A DNA stretch of 64,000 nt, taken from positions 1,240,001-1,304,000 of the forward strand of contig NZ_CP170448.1 in NCBI RefSeq assembly GCF_042466685.1, written 5' to 3'. The translations under genes and the position numbers were made by a program. The stretch comes from Vreelandella sp042466685. Its GTDB lineage: Bacteria > Pseudomonadota > Gammaproteobacteria > Pseudomonadales > Halomonadaceae. Position 1 is the stretch's first letter, and the number at the start of each line of letters is the position of its first letter. The notes below the pieces were generated by a model. It searched no databases, was not told the origin of the DNA, and saw nothing but the letters and a program-made list of their open reading frames with translations. Positions 32,481 to 41,135 of this stretch are shown one piece after another.

Positions 32481-32650
32481 GTGGGGCTAACGGCAGCAAC
32501 GGGTGATATTGCTTCAAAAGATGTCGCGGCTGAGTGGGCAAAAGGCCAACTAGCAAAGGAACACTCAGCTTTATTGGACTACGCTAAGCAAGGTTACCTC
32601 GGAAATATTGAGGATCGATGGGAGGAGAAGCAGTGGGAGGGCAAGGCGCT
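32481..32650 (+). pseudogene. Fragment of an aadA/ANT(3'')-like aminoglycoside nucleotidyltransferase gene
   Basis: The frame reads AATGDIASKDVAAEWAKGQL, then LLDYAKQGYLGNIEDRW. This matches the C-terminal helical domain of AadA-type streptomycin/spectinomycin adenylyltransferases (ATGxIxxKDVAAxWA and AxxAYLGxxED). The N-terminal nucleotidyltransferase domain with the catalytic aspartates is absent and the end diverges. It cannot confer resistance. Confidence 0.6.
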
Positions 32651-32776
32651 CACCTGTTGTCTGCGAAAATCTTGTGAGGCGTGTCTTGGTATCTGGCAGC
32701 GAGAAGGTTCCGACGATCAGAATGAATATTGCTGAAAGCAGTTCATTCATCACTGCGTTATTATTTTCGAATTAGG

Positions 32777-33025
32777 CGCCATTGTTATTTGCTTGGCGAC
32801 CAGTTCACCTATGCAGACATTCTCGTGGTTGCTGCATTAAGTCAGGTACCGCATACAAACCTTCTAGATATATTCCCGAATGTGATTTCCGGCTTAACGC
32901 GCTGCCGCGACCGGCCAGCGTGGCATAAATGCCTTGATGCTTACAATCGCCGCTTGGCCGTGTCAGTAGCCTTTACCGTCTTGGCTAAGACCCTTAGTGC
33001 TGGTGCGACGCGAAGTCACTCATGA
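32777..33025 (+). pseudogene. C-terminal fragment of a glutathione S-transferase-like gene
   Basis: YLLGDQFTYADILVVAALSQ is the N-capping-box region of the GST C-terminal helical domain, followed by RCRDRPAWHKCLDAY as the last helix. The thioredoxin-like glutathione-binding half is missing. It lies between the aadA-like fragment and an intact DUF899 gene. Confidence 0.6.
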
Positions 33026-33046
33026 AATACATAGGAGAGTGGGGTA

Positions 33047-33730
33047 ATGGCAACCACTAAACAGCCGCTACCAAGTATCGTATCTTCAGAAGAGTGGGAA
33101 TTAGCGCTGGATCAGCTTCTTATAAAAGAGAAAGCGTTGACCCGAGCACGCGATGCCTTGAGCGCTGAGCGTAGAAAGCTACCCATGGTGAAAGTAGACA
33201 AAAACTATGAATTCCATGGCGACGAAGGCCCTATATCTTTGCTCGAATTGTTCGCTGGGCGTCGTCAACTCATTGTTTATCACTTTATGTACGCGCCTGA
33301 ATGGAAAGCGGGGTGCGACGGGTGTTCGTGGGTTGCTGACGCCATGACTCACCCGGCCCACCTGCATGCGCGTGATACCTCGCTGGTGATGGTGTCACGC
33401 GCTCCCTTAGAGAAAATTCAGCAGTACAAAACGCGTATGGGTTGGACGATTCCCTGGTACTCCTCTTTTGAAAGCGACTTTAATTATGATTTTGGGGTGA
33501 CGACAGCGGAGGGAGAAAGGCACGGCGCCAGCGTATTTCTCCGCGACGGAGACGACATATATCGCACTTATTTTACCGGGGCGCGTGGCGTCGAATATTT
33601 AGGTAGCTTCTGGACGTACCTGGATTTAACACCGTATGGTCGCCAGGAAACGTGGGAAGACTCCCAAGAAGGCTGGCCTCAGACTAAACCGTATGAATGG
33701 AACCGCCGCCATGACGAGTATGACACTTAA
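33047..33730 (+). CDS. DUF899 family thioredoxin-like protein
   Basis: A 227-residue protein of the DUF899 group, which has a thioredoxin-like fold. A helical N-terminus (LLIKEKALTRARDALSAERRKLP) precedes the fold. The redox-type motif is GCDGCSW (about residues 88-94), with conserved TYFTGARGVEYLGSFWTYLD near the end. Predicted cytosolic; role unknown, perhaps peroxide or disulfide reduction. ATG 33047 follows AGGAG. Intact. Confidence 0.82.
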   Translation: MATTKQPLPSIVSSEEWELALDQLLIKEKALTRARDALSAERRKLPMVKVDKNYEFHGDEGPISLLELFAGRRQLIVYHFMYAPEWKAGCDGCSWVADAMTHPAHLHARDTSLVMVSRAPLEKIQQYKTRMGWTIPWYSSFESDFNYDFGVTTAEGERHGASVFLRDGDDIYRTYFTGARGVEYLGSFWTYLDLTPYGRQETWEDSQEGWPQTKPYEWNRRHDEYDT

Positions 33731-33856
33731 TCATCAGGAAACTCGCTTGGAGGGTTGCTGAATGGTGATTCAGATTATTCTCATCAGCTGCGGCAAACCT
33801 TTGTTGCTCCGGATCTCTTCTAGTTTGCCTGGTTACTTTTCATCTTAATTGCTACA

Positions 33857-34015
33857 TCAATCAAGCGCCTGCTTCTCGCTCTTAGCTACACAAATATCTT
33901 TTACGATGGCTATGCCGATGATCGGGAATACAAGGGTACCCCAACAAGCACCAACAACAACCAGTTTGCATAGCACTAGCGTCTCAACGAAATCTAGCAA
34001 GTTTCGGGTCGGCAC
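33857..34015 (-). CDS. Possible small membrane protein or remnant
   Basis: A 52-codon frame from GTG 34015. The centre is hydrophobic (LCKLVVVGACWGTLVFPIIG then IAIVKD), like small one- or two-helix membrane proteins found in cassettes. There is no ribosome site, and a stop sits close upstream in frame, so it may be the tail of a lost gene. It lies in the 33731-34093 gap, where I see nothing else. Confidence 0.25.
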   Translation of the reverse strand: MPTRNLLDFVETLVLCKLVVVGACWGTLVFPIIGIAIVKDICVAKSEKQALD

Positions 34016-34093
34016 CAGGTAAGCGGCTTCTTATGATCTTCGCTGTTGATGGGGGGCTCTCCCTATCTCTGAACAGTGATGGAGGTCACAAAG

Positions 34094-34858
34094 ATGGGTG
34101 CACTCGAAAATAAAGTCGCCATTGTTACTGGTGCCAGCGCAGGTATTGGCAGAGCGACTGCCCGGCTTTTCGCTAAGGAGGGGGCTACTGTAGTGGTCGC
34201 GGCCAGAAGAGCGTCAGAGCTGGATACGCTGGTGGATGCCATAAAAGAGGAGGGCGGCCAAGCGTTAGCAGTTGCTGGCGATGTAGGTGATGAGTATTTC
34301 GCCAAAAAGCTCGTTGATGAGACGCTCTCGCGGTTTGGTCAACTAGACGTAGCATTTAACAACGCAGGCATTTTAGGCGCGATGGGGCCAGTGCCCGAGA
34401 TGTCATTGGCCGATTGGGATCAGGTAATCACGACCAATTTAACGAGCGCCTTTCTGGCAGCTAAGTATCAACTACCTGCCATGCGCTCGGCTGGCGGTGG
34501 CTCGTTAATTTTCACGTCGACCTTTGTTGGCCATACTGCTGGAATGCCTGGGATGGCGGCTTATGCATCCAGTAAAGCGGGGCTAATTGGACTGACGCAA
34601 GTCCTTGCTTGCGAATATGGTTCTCACAACATTCGAGTGAATGCATTACTACCGGGCGGAACGGATACTGCTGCAGCCAGAGAGTTTGCTAACACCCCCG
34701 AAGCATTAGCATTCGTAGCCAACCTACATGCAATGAAGCGAACGGCAAAGCCTGAAGAAATTGCCCAATCTGCACTCTACCTGGCTTCTGATGCCTCCAG
34801 CTTTACGACAGGGTCTGCGTTGTTAGTAGATGGTGGGGTGTCAATAAATCGTGTCTGA
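34094..34858 (+). CDS. Short-chain dehydrogenase/reductase
   Basis: A 254-residue classical SDR. TGASAGIG cofactor loop (residues about 13-20), NNAG, catalytic Ser in FTSTFVG and YASSK. The end DASSFTTGSALLVDGGVSINRV is typical of 3-oxoacyl-ACP reductase-like and quinone-type SDRs. GGAGGT lies 7 nt before the ATG. It stands alone and is followed by a terminator hairpin. Substrate unknown. Confidence 0.88.
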   Translation: MGALENKVAIVTGASAGIGRATARLFAKEGATVVVAARRASELDTLVDAIKEEGGQALAVAGDVGDEYFAKKLVDETLSRFGQLDVAFNNAGILGAMGPVPEMSLADWDQVITTNLTSAFLAAKYQLPAMRSAGGGSLIFTSTFVGHTAGMPGMAAYASSKAGLIGLTQVLACEYGSHNIRVNALLPGGTDTAAAREFANTPEALAFVANLHAMKRTAKPEEIAQSALYLASDASSFTTGSALLVDGGVSINRV

Positions 34859-34925
34859 AGATAGGGCCCCACTCTGGTTGTAATCAGATTTAGAGGCCAT
34901 GAGCTATCATCCGTACATGGCGACA

Positions 34926-34954
34926 GGCAGTCCGCTCCAGAGGAGTGGACTGCC
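34926..34954 (+). terminator. Rho-independent terminator after the SDR gene
   Basis: GGCAGTCC pairs with GGACTGCC, extended inside by CTCC with GGAG around an AGA loop, then CCTTTAAATT. It lies 68 bp after the SDR stop. Confidence 0.6.
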
Positions 34955-35063
34955 CCTTTAAATTGGAGTGCTGTTAATTGCCAGGGTAAAAATTATGACA
35001 CAACGGGCCGGCGTCACCCCCTGATTGAGTCACGCCTGCCCACTGGGTGGTCTCGTCAACAGA

Positions 35064-35094
35064 AGAGCCGGGCAGCTTCGCTGTCCCCGGCTCT
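35064..35094 (-). terminator. Terminator hairpin at the 3' end of the MFS gene
   Basis: AGAGCCGGG pairs with CCCGGCTCT, with an inner CAGC-TTCG-CTG hairpin; 9 perfect outer pairs. It lies 8 bp past the MFS stop on the minus strand. The T tail is weak (TCTTCTGTT). The stem is symmetric, so it might also stop rightward transcription. Confidence 0.6.
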
Positions 35095-35101
35095 CTTACT
35101 A

Positions 35102-36319
35102 TCAGGCCGGGCGTTTTGAGCGTGGCCCAAACGACAGCACAAGCAGTGTTCCCAGGCTGGTAGTGATCAGGGCTAATAGCGGCCCACCTAAAGCGCCGAG
35201 GTAATCCACTAATATACCACCGCCTATGGCGCCACTGGCGATAGCAACCTGAAAGGCTGCAACTATCAAACCCCCTGCAGCTTCAACTTGATCCGGTGCA
35301 GCACGAACTATCCAGGTTTGAAACCCGATTGGAAAAGCGCCGAAAGCAAATCCCCACAATGCGATAGATACGGCAGTAACGCTGGCCAGACTGCCCGCGA
35401 ACAGTAGTGTAATGGTGATCGCAATAATGAGTGCCCCGCCAAAGATAATGGCATTGCGCTCGCTACGCTCAGCGATAAATGCACCGGCGAAATTGCCAAA
35501 AAAACCACCAATGCCAAAGCCGAGCAGTACCGCAGAGATTGCACTAACGGATAGTTGTGCCACCTCTTCAAGGAGCGGCCGTATGTAGGTAAATCCGGCA
35601 AAATGGCCTGAAATCATCAGCACTACGGCTAGTAGCACAACGCGAACCTGCGTGCGTTTAAGCAGCTGGAAGAGAATGCGCAGGCTCGGGTTGTCTTTTG
35701 GCGGCATGGCGGGAATGGCGAAAAGCTGAGTCACGAGCGTCACCAGACTAAGGCAACTAGCGGCAATAAACGCACTGCGCCACCCCCAGAGACCACCAAT
35801 ATAGGCGCCCAGAGGCGCGGCACAAACAGTCGCGACAGATACGCCCGTCAGAACAATAGACATGGCGCGTGCGAACAGATTGTCGGGCACCATGCGCATG
35901 GCCATCGCGGCGGCCATCGACCAGAACCCCCCCAAGGCAATTCCCAGCAATACTCGAGCAATAATTAATACCAAAAAGCTATTCGCCGTTGCCGCCAGGG
36001 TGTTGGAAACGACGAGCAGCAGCGATAAACCAAGCAGCACAAACCTGCGATCAAAATTGCGGGTCAGGAGGGGGAGTGTAAGCGCGGCAAGCGCAGCGAC
36101 CGCAGCGGTAGCCGTAACCGCCTGACCCGCGGCGCCAACGGAAATATTGAGGTCTGCTGCCATGGCCGTCAGCAGGCTGGCCGGTAAAAATTCGGCAGTC
36201 ACTAAACCAAAAACCCCCAGCGCGAGGCTAACAATACCCATCCAATTGGCTGGGGCGGGTTCAGCGGTGGGCGATGCTGTTAGTAACGACTGGCTGGCGG
36301 AGCAAGTGGTGTTGTTCAT
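35102..36319 (-). CDS. MFS exporter, DHA1 type (NepI/AraJ-like)
   Basis: A 405-residue transporter with 12 predicted helices. Motifs resemble the purine-nucleoside exporter NepI and arabinose-type exporters: TAEFLPASLLTAMAADLNIS after helix 1, NFDRRFVLL after helix 2, and LGIALGGFWSMAAAMAMRMV. It probably exports a drug or metabolite by proton antiport. Divergent from an AraC gene (112 bp gap), its likely regulator. Confidence 0.88.
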   Translation of the reverse strand: MNNTTCSASQSLLTASPTAEPAPANWMGIVSLALGVFGLVTAEFLPASLLTAMAADLNISVGAAGQAVTATAAVAALAALTLPLLTRNFDRRFVLLGLSLLLVVSNTLAATANSFLVLIIARVLLGIALGGFWSMAAAMAMRMVPDNLFARAMSIVLTGVSVATVCAAPLGAYIGGLWGWRSAFIAASCLSLVTLVTQLFAIPAMPPKDNPSLRILFQLLKRTQVRVVLLAVVLMISGHFAGFTYIRPLLEEVAQLSVSAISAVLLGFGIGGFFGNFAGAFIAERSERNAIIFGGALIIAITITLLFAGSLASVTAVSIALWGFAFGAFPIGFQTWIVRAAPDQVEAAGGLIVAAFQVAIASGAIGGGILVDYLGALGGPLLALITTSLGTLLVLSFGPRSKRPA

Positions 36320-36431
36320 TGCATGCCTACTAAAGTGTTAGTTGAAGCTGCAGTGTAAAATTAAGGGTTTGGCTTTTCTATGATGTAAAATCCATAAAGC
36401 ATGACTATTTGTCCAAATCGAGTCCATTAAC

Positions 36432-37367
36432 ATGCGCGACACCTTAACTGAAATTCTGCTCGGCTTGCGTCTTGAGGGCGTGGAGTATGGGCGCTGCCTA
36501 CTGCGCGCCCCTTGGGCCGTCGCAACCTCTGCCCAGCCAGCAGCACATTTTCATTTTGTGGCTCAAGGCGGGTGCTGGTTGCGCACCGAGACAACCGAGT
36601 GGACATACCTGAACGCTGGCGATGCGGTGCTCTTTCCGCGTGGAGCGTCCCACGGAATGGCCAGCTCGCAGGACGTGCCTGCAGTGGATAAGGCTACGTT
36701 GGCTCGTAGGCCAGTCTCTGAGAATATTTATCTGGTGAACAGTGAGTCCAAAGAGGGTGATATTGAGCCGGATGTGCTTTTCTGTGGTGCCATGCACTTC
36801 AATCTCGACCCGCTACATCCACTGATCGCGATGATGCCTGACATGATGCGCGCAAGCGATCTGGCGAAACGTGACCCATCGGTACCTGCCTTGCTGGAGG
36901 CAATGGAGCGAGAGATTAGTCTGGATCGGATCGGTGCCTGCGGCATACTTGCCCGTTTGGCCGATGTGCTGGCCGCCAGTATTATTCGCGCTTGGATTGA
37001 GTGCGCCTGCAGCGACGACTCCAGCGGTTGGATTGCAGCCGTGCGCTGCCCTCAGCTAGGCAAGGTGCTGGCAGCTATCCATACCCAACCGGAGCGCGAT
37101 TGGTCAGTCGCCGAGTTAGCGGATGTTATGGGGGCTTCGCGCTCAAGCTTTAACGATAAGTTCAGCCGGATGTTAGGTGTGTCTCCTGCCAAGTATGTGG
37201 CGCGGGTAAAGATGTTTCAGGCTCGACAGTGGATAGCGCGGGACAATATGCGCATTGCCGTGGCCGCGAACCGGCTTGGCTATGACTCCGAAGCCTCATT
37301 CAGTCGTGCGTTCAAACGCATTATTGGACACCCACCGAGTGAGGCACGTGAAGCAGAGACCGCGTGA
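36432..37367 (+). CDS. AraC-family regulator (cupin_6 type)
   Basis: A 311-residue regulator. The N-terminal cupin sensing domain (HFHFVAQGGCWL, then LNAGDAVLFPRG) precedes a C-terminal AraC domain with two helix-turn-helix units (WSVAELADVMGASRSSFNDK and IAVAANRLGYDSEASFSRAF). Divergent from the MFS exporter gene, which it probably controls. Confidence 0.9.
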   Translation: MRDTLTEILLGLRLEGVEYGRCLLRAPWAVATSAQPAAHFHFVAQGGCWLRTETTEWTYLNAGDAVLFPRGASHGMASSQDVPAVDKATLARRPVSENIYLVNSESKEGDIEPDVLFCGAMHFNLDPLHPLIAMMPDMMRASDLAKRDPSVPALLEAMEREISLDRIGACGILARLADVLAASIIRAWIECACSDDSSGWIAAVRCPQLGKVLAAIHTQPERDWSVAELADVMGASRSSFNDKFSRMLGVSPAKYVARVKMFQARQWIARDNMRIAVAANRLGYDSEASFSRAFKRIIGHPPSEAREAETA

Positions 37368-37397
37368 TGGTTAAATTTTTGCTTCAATACCCGGTGA

Positions 37398-37532
37398 GTT
37401 GCTGAACGGCTTCCCGATAAGATACTTGAGCAAGCACAGTCTGCTTTTACGCAAGGTATAAATATGGCCGCCGCACTAAGTGGCGTCACCGTTTTGGCGC
37501 TTGTATTGATTAAGACGGGCTTCCAAGTTTAA
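37398..37532 (+). pseudogene. C-terminal fragment of an MFS transporter gene
   Basis: Forty-four codons (LPDKILEQAQSAFTQGINMA then LSGVTVLALVLIKTGFQV and TAA) match the last periplasmic loop and final helix of 14-helix EmrB/QacA-type drug transporters. A TGA lies immediately upstream in frame and there is no start. It sits between araC and mntP and is a relic. Confidence 0.6.
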
Positions 37533-37558
37533 AAGGGATCAAGGTTATAAATTGCTGG

Positions 37559-38125
37559 CTAAGCATTAAAAAAAGCCGTGTGCTCTGCCAGCACCGCTAA
37601 GCCAATCCCGATTAACACAATACCACCGATAAGCTCCGCCCAGTGGCCAACAAACTTACCGAGTTTATGACCCAGCAGCGTGCCGATAGAGGCCATTACC
37701 GTAGTAGCGAGGCCGATAGCAAGGCTGGTAGCGATAATACTGGCATCAATAAAGGCAAGGCTGGCGCCAACGGCCATGGCATCCAGGCTGGTGGCCGTTG
37801 CAGTGAGTACCAGTAGCCAGAGCGTTTGTTGACGATTCTCTATTTTGTCTTCTTTTTTGAGCCCGGCGTAAATCATATGCAGGCCTATGGCGGAAAGCAG
37901 GGTAAAGGCCACCCAGTGATCCCAGGCTTGCACGTACTGCTGTGAGGCCTTTCCTGCTACCCAGCCAAGAACAGGTGTAATTGCCTCGATAATGCCGAAT
38001 ACCAGGCCAATGCCAATAGCGTGGCGGAACCGGGGCTTGGTTAGCTCTGCGCCTTTGCTGATAGAAGCGGCAAAGGCATCCGCCGACATGGAAACGGCCA
38101 GGAATATTAAGGCAATCGGCGTCAT
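37559..38125 (-). CDS. mntP: Manganese efflux pump MntP
   Basis: A 188-residue protein with six transmembrane helices, the normal MntP length. The family hallmarks are MSADAFAASISKG in helix 1 and ATATSLDAMAVGASLAF in helix 4, whose acidic residues form the metal path. It exports manganese(II) from the cytoplasm. ATG 38125 gives the canonical start; the longer frame to 38218 lacks homology. No yybP-ykoY aptamer was recognised upstream. A fragment of a similar gene lies at 31310-31355. Confidence 0.92.
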   Translation of the reverse strand: MTPIALIFLAVSMSADAFAASISKGAELTKPRFRHAIGIGLVFGIIEAITPVLGWVAGKASQQYVQAWDHWVAFTLLSAIGLHMIYAGLKKEDKIENRQQTLWLLVLTATATSLDAMAVGASLAFIDASIIATSLAIGLATTVMASIGTLLGHKLGKFVGHWAELIGGIVLIGIGLAVLAEHTAFFNA

Positions 38126-38218
38126 GGAATATAAACTCGCTCGCTGGGAAAGTACCGCGATATCTACTCGTCTACAGAGCGGGAACGCTATGCTTGAGTG
38201 AAACGGTCGGGTATTCAA

Positions 38219-38531
38219 TAGCGATGAATCCTACCATGATTTATTAAACAAACAAGGCGGAAGTTTAAAAATAAAGTTTGGGTTGGTGAACTAATATAGC
38301 CTTGGCTAACAATGTCTGTGTTAGCTTATTTTCTTGGTTTTAATATGTTATTAATGGTTTTTTGAAAAGCTTTATTGTTTTTTTTGGTTTTGTGGAGTGG
38401 CTTTTTTAAGTTCTGGGCTTATTAAAAGTTTTATATGGTTTTAACTTAAGAGCTTTACAGTTTGTACGCCGTAAGCTGGCGGGTAGGGAAATGAACAGGT
38501 GCCAATCGCGAAGACAGTGTACGTTCAAAGC
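38219..38531 (-). other. AT-rich intergenic stretch without a gene
   Basis: Between the mntP upstream region and the AraC gene the sequence is strongly T-rich on the plus strand (runs of TTTTTT, GGTTTT repeats), unlike the surroundings. No ORF, tRNA or clear hairpin is visible. It may hold mntP promoters on the minus strand. Confidence 0.4.
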
Positions 38532-39491
38532 CTAGGCGGGCAGCGGCGTCGCTCGAGCGCCACGCAACTGGCTAACATCAGCCCGCGGCGGGGCGCCAAA
38601 CATGCGGCTATATTCGCGGCTGAAGTGGGAGGGGCTTTCGTAACCCACCCGGTAGCTGGCGGTGGCCGCTTCCAGCCCCTCGGCCAGCATCAGTCGCCGG
38701 GCTTCGTGTAGGCGCAACTTTTTCTGAAACTGGAGCGGCGACATGCGAGTGACTTCGCGGAAGCTGTGGTACAGCGTCGATTCGCTCATATTGGCAGTGG
38801 CTGCCAGCTCGCGGATACGCAGAGGCTGGGTGAAGTTCTCCTTGAGGGTATAGATGACCCGCGCGATCCGGTTAGCCTGGGAATCCGTGGCAGCGAATCG
38901 GCGCATGCGTGGACCCAGCCCTCCCATCAGCGCACGGTAGATCAGCTCACGCCGGGCCAGCGGCGAAAGCACCTTTATATCTTCCGGGGAGTCCAGCAGA
39001 CTCAGCAGTCGGTAAAGCGCTTCCTGCATACGTACATCCATGGGCGCCGAGCTAAGACCACAGTCTATCTCAGAGCAGATGGCTTCATTACCCTCAGGCG
39101 GTGCCTTATCGCCTAGCTCCAGTATCAGCCCGGCCACCTCTTGGGGATCCACCGAGACTTTGACCGCCAGGTAGGGCTGCTCAGGGGTCGCGTGGTCAAT
39201 CCTGCCTAGCACCGGTAGGTGAATGGCGCTTGCCATATAACTCGGCCCACTGTAGACGATCTCCTTGTCGCCCAACTGCACGGTCTTGCTACCTTGAATG
39301 ACAAAGCAGATACACGGTTCATAGACTGCTGAGCAGTAGCTAGTGGCAGAATCTGCACGCACCAGTTGCACCTCGGCAATCGCCGTATCCTGAAGCTCCT
39401 CAAGCGGGCTCCAGCGACGGGCAACGCTGATCAACTGTTGCGACAGGTTGTCGCTGAGCTGGACAATCTGCTCAGGCAAGATAGTGGTCAA
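38532..39491 (-). CDS. AraC-family regulator (YqhC-like, AraC_N domain)
   Basis: A 319-residue regulator with the AraC_N-type sensing domain (EPCICFVIQGSKTVQLGDKE) and a C-terminal AraC domain (LRIRELAATANMSESTLYHS; ATASYRVGYESPSHFSREYS). It is divergent from the RND efflux pair 450 bp away and is the best candidate for its regulator, although members of this branch often control aldehyde reductases instead. Confidence 0.88.
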   Translation of the reverse strand: MTTILPEQIVQLSDNLSQQLISVARRWSPLEELQDTAIAEVQLVRADSATSYCSAVYEPCICFVIQGSKTVQLGDKEIVYSGPSYMASAIHLPVLGRIDHATPEQPYLAVKVSVDPQEVAGLILELGDKAPPEGNEAICSEIDCGLSSAPMDVRMQEALYRLLSLLDSPEDIKVLSPLARRELIYRALMGGLGPRMRRFAATDSQANRIARVIYTLKENFTQPLRIRELAATANMSESTLYHSFREVTRMSPLQFQKKLRLHEARRLMLAEGLEAATASYRVGYESPSHFSREYSRMFGAPPRADVSQLRGARATPLPA

Positions 39492-39944
39492 TGGCTCTCC
39501 TCCCTAGTCGTTCGCAGTATATGCCTTCGCTGGGTAAATCGGAGGCTTTTTCAATTGATTTTGCAGAATCAGGCAAGCACCGCGTAGAAACCGGCAACCC
39601 GTGCCAGCTGTCACCAAACGGTCATGGTGCTTGAACATCGAAACAGCATGACGATTCAAAGACCCTACCAAGTGAAGCCTTTCACACCTCACGACAGAAT
39701 TAGGCAATCTTCTCGCAGGAACCCGATACCCTCTTCGTCCCCGCACACCCTATGGTAAGCATTCTCTGGTAGGTGTTTCGCATTCAGCTCGACCCTGTCA
39801 GTCCGCCAGCCCTCCTTACTATAACAACACCACTGTCGATTCTGGCGCTACTCAAGCGACTAGATAAAAGCTGACCGCTCACGCGGTACGAAATAGATCA
39901 CCAACGCTGCTATCGGTTTCCGGTAGCCATTGGAGCAAGTCATC
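39492..39944. other. Divergent intergenic region, araC / RND operon
   Basis: A 450-bp region between divergent genes with no convincing ORF (short frames lack ribosome sites). It should carry the promoters of both the AraC gene and the RND operon. I see no strong inverted repeat. Confidence 0.45.
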
Positions 39945-41129
39945 ATGGGAAGTTTGAATCAAAGAGCTCGCACAACAAGTGGCCGGGGGATCCTCCCGTT
40001 TTTGCTGTTAATGGCTTTGCTGGCGGGATGTGAAGCCAAGAGCGAGGAGGCAGCGACTGCGCCACCACCGCCGCCAGACGTCGACGTGGTGAATATCGTT
40101 GCTCAACCGGTCATGTTGAGTGAGTCTTTCACCGGGCGGGTAGAAGCGGCTGAAACGGTTGAGCTAAGGCCCAGAGTCAGCGGCTATATTGAGGAAGTGG
40201 CGTTCGAGGAGGGCGAGCTGGTGGAGCAGGGAGATCTGCTGTTCCAGATCGATCCTCGGCCCTATCAGGCGCGGGTCGGCGCCGCCCAGGCTGAGCTTGC
40301 CCAAGCCAGGAGCCAACTGGCCCAGGCTGGAAGCGAAGCCGAGCGTGCCCGTGTGTTACTGGGGCGCCAGGCTATTTCCCAGGAGGTACATGATCAGCGT
40401 CAATCGGCCCTGAGTAACGCTCGTGCCATGGTCGATGCCGCCGAGGCTGCGTTGCAGACCGCCGAGCTTGATCTTGAATACACCCGCATTACAGCACCTG
40501 TTAGCGGCCGTGCCGGCCGGGCGATGGTTACTCGCGGTAACCTGGCCAACGCTGACCAGAGCCTGTTGACCACGCTGGTCACCATCGATCCGATCCACGT
40601 CTACTTCGAGGCGGACGAGCAGGCCGCGTTTGCCAGCCATGCACTACTGATTGGAGAGGAGCCGAACAGCCTGCAGATCGAACTGGGTGGCGACGCCACG
40701 CGGCACTTCACGGGCACCCTGGACTTTATCGACAACCGTTTGAACCCTAACACGGGCACCCTGCAATTTCGGGCGCTGCTTGCCAATCCCGATGGTCGCA
40801 TTCGTCCTGGGGAGTTTGCGCGCGTCGAAATGCCGGTAGCCCGGTTGGAGCAGGCACTGCTGGTGGATCGCAAGGCGGTTCTGACCGACCAGGATCGCCG
40901 CTACGTCTATGTGGTGGATGAGAATAACCTGACCGAGCGACGCCAGGTCGCCACCGGGCGCCAGGTGGACGAACGCATGGTTATCAGCGAAGGGCTCTCC
41001 GCTGGCGACCGGGTGATCGTCAACGGGGTGCAAAAAGTCTTTATGCCGGGCATGGAAGTGAGCCCTCAAACGGTGCCCGCCGCTCCGGCTGCTGACGCCC
41101 AACCCGCCATTGCTGCCAGGGAGGACTAG
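39945..41129 (+). CDS. RND efflux pump periplasmic adaptor (membrane fusion protein)
   Basis: A 394-residue lipoprotein adaptor of the AcrA/MexA family. Lipobox LLAGC (Cys29); biotinyl-lipoyl halves GRVEAAETVELRPRVSGYI and DLEYTRITAPVSGRAG; an alpha-hairpin (AQAELAQARSQLAQAGSEAE) between them; then beta-barrel and membrane-proximal domains. It links the RND pump to an outer-membrane channel. GGAG precedes the ATG at 39945. It is 6 bp upstream of the pump gene. No outer-membrane channel gene is present here, so a shared TolC-like channel is implied. Confidence 0.94.
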   Translation: MGSLNQRARTTSGRGILPFLLLMALLAGCEAKSEEAATAPPPPPDVDVVNIVAQPVMLSESFTGRVEAAETVELRPRVSGYIEEVAFEEGELVEQGDLLFQIDPRPYQARVGAAQAELAQARSQLAQAGSEAERARVLLGRQAISQEVHDQRQSALSNARAMVDAAEAALQTAELDLEYTRITAPVSGRAGRAMVTRGNLANADQSLLTTLVTIDPIHVYFEADEQAAFASHALLIGEEPNSLQIELGGDATRHFTGTLDFIDNRLNPNTGTLQFRALLANPDGRIRPGEFARVEMPVARLEQALLVDRKAVLTDQDRRYVYVVDENNLTERRQVATGRQVDERMVISEGLSAGDRVIVNGVQKVFMPGMEVSPQTVPAAPAADAQPAIAARED

Positions 41130-41135
41130 ACCGCC

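Noticed and set aside
38126..38260. Manganese (yybP-ykoY) riboswitch upstream of mntP
   Set aside because: Searched by eye for the conserved aptamer loops; none were found, although such switches often precede mntP.
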